From Oceaniglobus ichthyenteri (GTDB taxonomy: Bacteria; Pseudomonadota; Alphaproteobacteria; Rhodobacterales; Rhodobacteraceae): 45,667 nt of DNA. This document shows, piece by piece, positions 42,654 to 45,667 of the stretch. Within the stretch, counting starts at the first letter, position 1; every line of letters begins with the position of its first letter. Location: assembly GCF_003057885.1 (NCBI RefSeq), contig NZ_QAGK01000018.1, positions 1-45,667 of the forward strand. Reading direction: 5' to 3'. Below the pieces are notes generated by a model. The model saw only the letters and a program-made list of their open reading frames with translations, was not told the DNA's origin and searched no databases. Position numbers and translations under genes: made by a program.

Positions 42654-42933
42654 ATCAAGTATTCCTTTTCGGCGGTTTCACCCTTGCTGTGCAAAACATG
42701 CGGAGCGGAGAAATCCATTCTTTCCATTTGACACAAGAAGCTCCGGAAAGTCGTTTCCTGAAACGGGCAAGCTCTTTCCGATTTCCCAAGTGTCAGTTCT
42801 CAAATTCAAATTCATCGTCGCGGCCTTCAAATCAGCAGTGTTCTTGAGTCGCGATCCAATGACTCAATGCGGGCAAAATCAGCACACGCCGTTTTCATGG
42901 TTCTTCAATTGTTTAACCGAGAAGGACGTGAAA
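42654..42933. promoter_or_regulatory. Divergent intergenic region between recombinase and HTH gene
   Basis: 280 bp of AT-richer sequence separating the divergent recombinase and small DNA-binding protein genes. It should hold both promoters and possibly the recombinase attachment site. The right edge contains the ribosome binding site GAAGGA (42921-42926). I could not fix -35/-10 elements or a crossover core. Confidence 0.4.
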
Positions 42934-43239
42934 ATGCGCGTGAAGATGGGCACATTTGTGCCGAAGATGGGCACATTTGTGCACCTGGTCGAAGAACCTA
43001 CCGATTATCGTACCGCTATGGCGCTGGCTCTGCATGAGGAGTTGGGCGAAACGCATCGCGCAATCAAGATGGCCATGCGCTGGACGGGCGCCAGTGAACG
43101 CACCGTGAAATACTGGTTCGCGGGTGAACGAGGGCCGAGCGGTGATCATCTGATCGCTCTTGCGCGGCATTCGGATGCGGTGCTCTTTGTTGTCCTTGCG
43201 CTTGCAGGCCGTCACATTGTCGAGGATGCTGACGGTTGA
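42934..43239 (+). CDS. Small HTH-like DNA-binding protein divergent from the recombinase
   Basis: 101 residues from ATG 42934, supported by GAAGGA 7 bp upstream; ATG 43018 is an alternative that would leave the tandem repeats in the leader. The core (EELGETHRAIKMAMRWTGASERTVKYWFAGERGPSGDHLIALARHS) resembles a short HTH domain common in alphaproteobacterial mobile elements. The first residues, KMGTFVPKMGTFVH, are encoded by two palindromic repeats. The divergent position suggests a repressor of the recombinase operon and of itself. That function is inferred. Confidence 0.62.
   Translation: MRVKMGTFVPKMGTFVHLVEEPTDYRTAMALALHEELGETHRAIKMAMRWTGASERTVKYWFAGERGPSGDHLIALARHSDAVLFVVLALAGRHIVEDADG
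42943..42981 (+). repeat. Tandem 18-bp repeat, each copy palindromic (operator-like)
   Basis: AAGATGGGCACATTTGTG occurs at 42943-42960 and again at 42964-42981, period 21 bp (two helical turns). Each copy contains the inverted repeat GGCACA-TT-TGTGCC (the second copy is followed by CAC, so its last arm is TGTGCA). In-phase spacing of two palindromes fits cooperative binding of two dimers. It lies at the very start of the HTH gene. Confidence 0.6.
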
Positions 43240-43280
43240 AACGCCAACGATGATCGGCACCCGGGAGGCGCAGCCCACTC

Positions 43281-43308
43281 TTGTTTTGCGTTCGTTTTTG
43301 GTTATATT
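43281..43308 (+). promoter_or_regulatory. Candidate promoter of the ParDE-type pair
   Basis: TTGTTT (43281-43286) and TATATT (43303-43308) with a 16-bp spacer, 30 bp before the antitoxin start. The only clearly AT-rich sigma70-like pair in this part. Confidence 0.4.
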
Positions 43309-43338
43309 GAATACACGCGAAGTGAGAGGTGCTGCGCC

Positions 43339-43593
43339 ATGTCCCGAACGACCACGATGACCGTCCGCCTTGGTGGGGCCCTGAGTGACTTCGTGTCGGC
43401 CAATGTGGGCGATGACGGGTCCTATGAGAACGTCAGCGAATACATCCGCGACTTGATCCGGCGTGACAAGGAGAGGGCGGAGCAGGAGGCCTTCAGCCGC
43501 CTGAAGGCCGAGTTGACCCATGCCTTCGTGGCAGCGGAAGAAACGTATCTACCGCTGACTGCAGCCGAGGTGATCGCGCGGAACCGGGCCTGA
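43339..43593 (+). CDS. parD: ParD-family antitoxin
   Basis: 84 residues. N-terminal ribbon-helix-helix (TTTMTVRLGGALSDFVSANVGDDGSYENVSEYIRDLIRRD in outline), followed by a charged, partly disordered C-terminus (AEQEAFSRLKAELTHAFVAAEE) that would wrap the toxin. The toxin gene starts 4 bp after its stop. The protein probably represses its own promoter. Confidence 0.88.
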   Translation: MSRTTTMTVRLGGALSDFVSANVGDDGSYENVSEYIRDLIRRDKERAEQEAFSRLKAELTHAFVAAEETYLPLTAAEVIARNRA

Positions 43594-43597
43594 TCCG

Positions 43598-43915
43598 GTG
43601 GCCACCATCCGTATTCAGGAAGGGGCGTCCCACCGCCTTGATGACATCTACCGCTACACCCGCGAAAGGTGGGGCGACGATCAGGCCGAGAAATATATCA
43701 CCGGTCTGTTTGCGACCTTCGACAAGATCGCTGCCCACGGCGTCACATCAAAACCCGTCCCGGCCGAATTCGGCGTTGAGGGGTTTTTCTTTCGCTTTGA
43801 GCGCCATTTCGTCTACTGGCGCCATCTTTCGAACGGCGACATCGGGATCGTGACTATCCTGCACGAGCGCATGCACCAGATCGACCAGTTTCGCGATGAT
43901 TTTGGGCTCGGATGA
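43598..43915 (+). CDS. parE: ParE/RelE-family toxin
   Basis: 105 residues from GTG 43598. RelE/ParE fold: HRLDDIYRYTRERWGDDQAEKYITGLFATFDKIAAHG, then PAEFGVEGFFFRFERHFVYWRHLSNGDIGIVTILHERM. Family members poison gyrase or act on mRNA; ParE type is favoured by the ParD partner. The pair probably stabilises the mobile element after segregation. Confidence 0.88.
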   Translation: MATIRIQEGASHRLDDIYRYTRERWGDDQAEKYITGLFATFDKIAAHGVTSKPVPAEFGVEGFFFRFERHFVYWRHLSNGDIGIVTILHERMHQIDQFRDDFGLG

Positions 43916-44133
43916 TCGGACGCCTTTTCAAGGCGCATCAGATTTGCGCAGCGTGGAATCTTCAATGTTTGCACGGTCCAGCGGTAACAGTAGCCACCTA
44001 CTTGCTGGAGGTGAGGAGGATGCCGCTCTAACCAGACGGCATCACCACGTGAGACGCTTTCAGCGCTGGAAGCGCTCATGGGGTGCATTGCTCTAAAAAT
44101 AGTAATTTAAAATCAATGACTTGATGTGGAGAA

Positions 44134-44163
44134 GGTTCGACGCCAGTCGCGTTCCCTCCGCCA
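44134..44163 (+). other. tRNA/tmRNA 3'-end-like motif (possible att remnant)
   Basis: GGTTCGA (T-loop-like) at 44134-44140 is followed by CTCCGCCA ending at 44163, as at the 3' end of tRNA-Ser-like or tmRNA genes. The T-stem cannot be paired and no cloverleaf fits upstream, so no complete RNA gene is present. It could be an attachment-site scar. Confidence 0.25.
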
Positions 44164-44200
44164 TTATCCCCATTGCGAACCAGTGACACCGCCCTGACGG

Positions 44201-44218
44201 GCACGGTTTTTTCCGTGC
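44201..44218 (+). terminator. Short hairpin with T6 loop
   Basis: GCACGG and CCGTGC pair around TTTTTT. The stem is only 6 bp and no T-tract follows, so terminator function is weakly supported. Confidence 0.3.
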
Positions 44219-44387
44219 TATCAAAGGGGTTTGAAGGAACCGACCGAACCTCATAGACGCGCCGTCTGGCCAAAGCTGGGCTCAGAATGGCCCTCAGTCT
44301 CAGTTTGGGCGAACCTCGCCCGTTCCGGTTCGGTCCATTTTTTCCGCGCCTTTTCAATAATCTATTTCTAAACCCCGCCAAAACCCA

Positions 44388-44445
44388 AACGCGCGTTCCG
44401 AACGATATCGATGGCGACATTTACAGAACGCGCAGTAGGCGCGTT
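44388..44445 (+). repeat. GCGCGTT inverted-repeat cluster upstream of the DUF3883 gene
   Basis: AACGCGCGTT (44388-44397) is a perfect palindrome. GCGCGTTC (44391-44398) is inverted as GAACGCGC (44426-44433), which again pairs with GCGCGTT (44439-44445) over a 5-base loop. It may be an operator 110-165 bp before the downstream gene. Confidence 0.4.
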
Positions 44446-44552
44446 GCTCGGGATACCAGCGTAAACAGGCGGATTTCTTGGGTGGGTTCGCATCCCATTC
44501 CCCCGACGAAACTACTGATGACAAATGATTTTCGCGTGTCTAGCCTGGCCGC

Positions 44553-45383
44553 ATGTCAAACGGGCCTTGGACAGATGCAGAGAATGACCTGATCGTCGCG
44601 GATTACTTCGCGATGCTGGCTGCGGACTTTGCTGGCCAGTCCTATAACAAGGCTGCGCACAATCGCGATCTTCAGGCACAGATCGACCGCAACCGCAGTT
44701 CGATTGAGTTCAAGCACCAGAACATCAGCGCGGTTCTCAGGGCCCTCGGAGAGGACTGGATCTCTGGCTACAAGCCCGCCCAAAACTATCAGGGCACACT
44801 GGAAGATGCGGTGGCGCGTTGGCTGGAACTCAACCCCGGCTGGCTGTCCCGCATTCCGGACCGGCCCGCGATGGGCCTCCACGAGGCAGCTCAACTTTGG
44901 ATTGGACCGCCCCCGACGCTCAGCAACCAGCCGCCTCCGGCTGAGCTTGAGCAAACCATCGCCACCGCCCGCAAATTCGATGTTGCGGAGCGTGACGAGC
45001 GCAACCGTGCGCTTGGCCGGGCGGGAGAGGAGCGTGCGCTGGCGCATGAGAAAGCGGTGCTGGCTGGCTCCGGGCGCTCTGATCTTGCGACAAAGGTGCG
45101 ATGGGTCTCGGAGGAGGATGGGGACGGCGCTGGATATGATATCGCCAGCTATGCGCCGGATGGTCGGCCCCGTCTGATCGAAGTGAAGACGACCAACGGC
45201 TGGGAACGCACACCTTTCCATATTTCGCGGAATGAGCTGGCTGTTGCCGACGAACGGCGGGCGGACTGGTGCCTTATGCGGCTCTATCACTTTTCACGGG
45301 AACCGAAGGCGTTCGAACTGCGCCCGCCGCTGGACGCCCACGTCTCGCTGACCGCCACGAGCTTTCAGGCCAGCTTTCACTGA
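44553..45383 (+). CDS. DUF3883-type PD-(D/E)XK nuclease-like protein
   Basis: 276 residues. N-terminal ~95 residues (PWTDAENDLIVADYFAML, GQSYNKAAHNRDLQ, SSIEFKHQNISAVLRALG, GYKPAQNYQG) form a module shared with several restriction-like and HNH proteins and probably mediate DNA binding. The C-terminal DUF3883 domain has GRAGEERAL (Glu159), GYDIASYAPDG (Asp196) and LIEVKTT (Glu210, Lys212), a complete PD-(D/E)XK active site. Probably a solitary restriction-type nuclease; no methyltransferase lies next to it inside the window. It converges with the next gene with a 3-bp gap. Confidence 0.8.
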   Translation: MSNGPWTDAENDLIVADYFAMLAADFAGQSYNKAAHNRDLQAQIDRNRSSIEFKHQNISAVLRALGEDWISGYKPAQNYQGTLEDAVARWLELNPGWLSRIPDRPAMGLHEAAQLWIGPPPTLSNQPPPAELEQTIATARKFDVAERDERNRALGRAGEERALAHEKAVLAGSGRSDLATKVRWVSEEDGDGAGYDIASYAPDGRPRLIEVKTTNGWERTPFHISRNELAVADERRADWCLMRLYHFSREPKAFELRPPLDAHVSLTATSFQASFH

Positions 45384-45386
45384 CCC

Positions 45387-45667
45387 TCAATCAAACACCC
45401 GACCCGGTTGCTCGGCCCACGGCAGTTCCGATACGCCGCAGGGGTCGAATATTGACAGCACCGTGGGTTCGCGGCGCAGGACCAGCCGCTCCAGCACCGA
45501 AGGTGCGAGCCATGCCAGCCGAATCACGCGACTGACATAACGGTCGGAGATGCCTTCCTCTCTGGCGAGGTCGGCGATGGTGGTGACGTCGCCACGCTCC
45601 AGCCTGCTTCGCCAGTCCCACGCGCGGCCGATGGCGCGCAGCAGGCGGGCATCCTGGCCGCGATCCA
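45387..45667 (-). CDS. HTH protein of recombinase-associated type, C-terminal part (partial)
   Basis: A reverse-strand frame enters from the right edge and stops at TCA 45387-45389; 93 residues are visible. RLLRAIGRAWDWRSRLERG and ADLAREEGISDRYVSRVIRLAWLAPSVLERL form a helix-turn-helix. Proteins with this signature (ISxxYVSRVxRLxxLAP) regularly stand beside serine recombinases in alphaproteobacterial mobile elements. This suggests another recombinase just outside the window. The tail is FDPCGVSELPWAEQPG. Confidence 0.65.
   Translation of the reverse strand, partial: DRGQDARLLRAIGRAWDWRSRLERGDVTTIADLAREEGISDRYVSRVIRLAWLAPSVLERLVLRREPTVLSIFDPCGVSELPWAEQPGRVFD

Larger units (their letters stand above)
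43916..44552. other. 637-bp region without a supported gene, several hairpins
   Basis: No frame here has a convincing product or ribosome binding site. Visible structure: a perfect 7-bp stem GATGCCG/CGGCATC (44019-44043, 11-base loop), a tRNA-like 3'-end motif (44134-44163), a hairpin GCACGG-T6-CCGTGC (44201-44218) and a cluster of GCGCGTT inverted repeats (44388-44445). It may be a junction between mobile elements or hold a small RNA. Confidence 0.5.

Noticed and set aside
42943-42981. Possible start of a CRISPR array
   Set aside because: Only two units with a 3-bp spacing and no cas genes; no CRISPR array was seen anywhere in the window.
44011-44163. Possible complete tRNA or tmRNA gene
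   Set aside because: A T-loop-like GGTTCGA and a CCA end are present, but T-stem, anticodon arm and acceptor stem cannot be paired.
44076-44420. 114-codon minus-strand frame in the non-coding strip
   Set aside because: Runs across hairpins and the tRNA-like motif, has no ribosome binding site and resembles no known protein.

Overview
The window is a GC-rich alphaproteobacterial segment, most likely from the Rhodobacterales (Paracoccus/Rhodobacter-like). The reasons are the codon use and a tail module of gene-transfer-agent type (DUF2460, DUF2163, NlpC/P60 peptidase, very large TIM-barrel hub protein). It contains the structural and lysis half of a siphovirus-type prophage, a large defence operon, and a recombination/partition-like module.

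Positions 1-23697, mostly + strand: prophage late genes. The order is portal end, ClpP-like head protease, decoration protein, gpE-type major capsid protein, head-tail joining, DUF6441 protein, tail terminator-like protein, tail tube, tail assembly chaperone with a canonical -1 slippery site, tape measure, a DUF2460/beta-helix fusion, DUF2163, NlpC/P60, tail hub/host-specificity protein and a DUF2793/C1q-like fibre protein. Lysis genes follow: a small membrane/coiled-coil protein, an M15 endolysin-like peptidase and a nested spanin-like pair. An IS110-family element (about 1095-2609) is inserted in the last codons of the protease gene. An IS21-family element (20101-22571, perfect 8-bp target duplication) lies between two lysis genes. 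Two reverse-strand, lower-GC genes (5180-6130) form a moron between head and tail genes. The beta-helix protein gene is cut by an in-frame TAG with 32 further sense codons behind it.

Positions 23717-38846, - strand: one tightly packed operon, transcribed right to left. It encodes a small excisionase-type HTH protein, a C5-cytosine methyltransferase, a Vsr-type nuclease, and a complete class 1 DISARM set in canonical order: drmD (SNF2 helicase), drmMI (adenine methyltransferase), drmA (helicase), drmB (DUF1998) and drmC (phospholipase D fold). Junctions from dcm onward are overlaps or gaps of 6 bp or less. The operon abuts the prophage lysis genes with only 19 bp between stop codons, and looks like cargo placed at the end of the phage late region.

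Positions 39257-42653, - strand: a serine recombinase followed, with translational overlaps, by two different ParB/RepB-like proteins. A small DNA-binding protein is divergently encoded, with tandem palindromes at its 5' end. Then come a ParDE-type toxin-antitoxin pair, a 0.6-kb non-coding stretch with several hairpins, a DUF3883-type PD-(D/E)XK protein, and the C-terminal part of a reverse-strand HTH protein of the kind found beside recombinases.

The strongest systems here are the DISARM operon extended by cytosine methylation/Vsr and an HTH gene, carried in a prophage context, and the recombinase-ParB-ParB module, whose function I cannot name.
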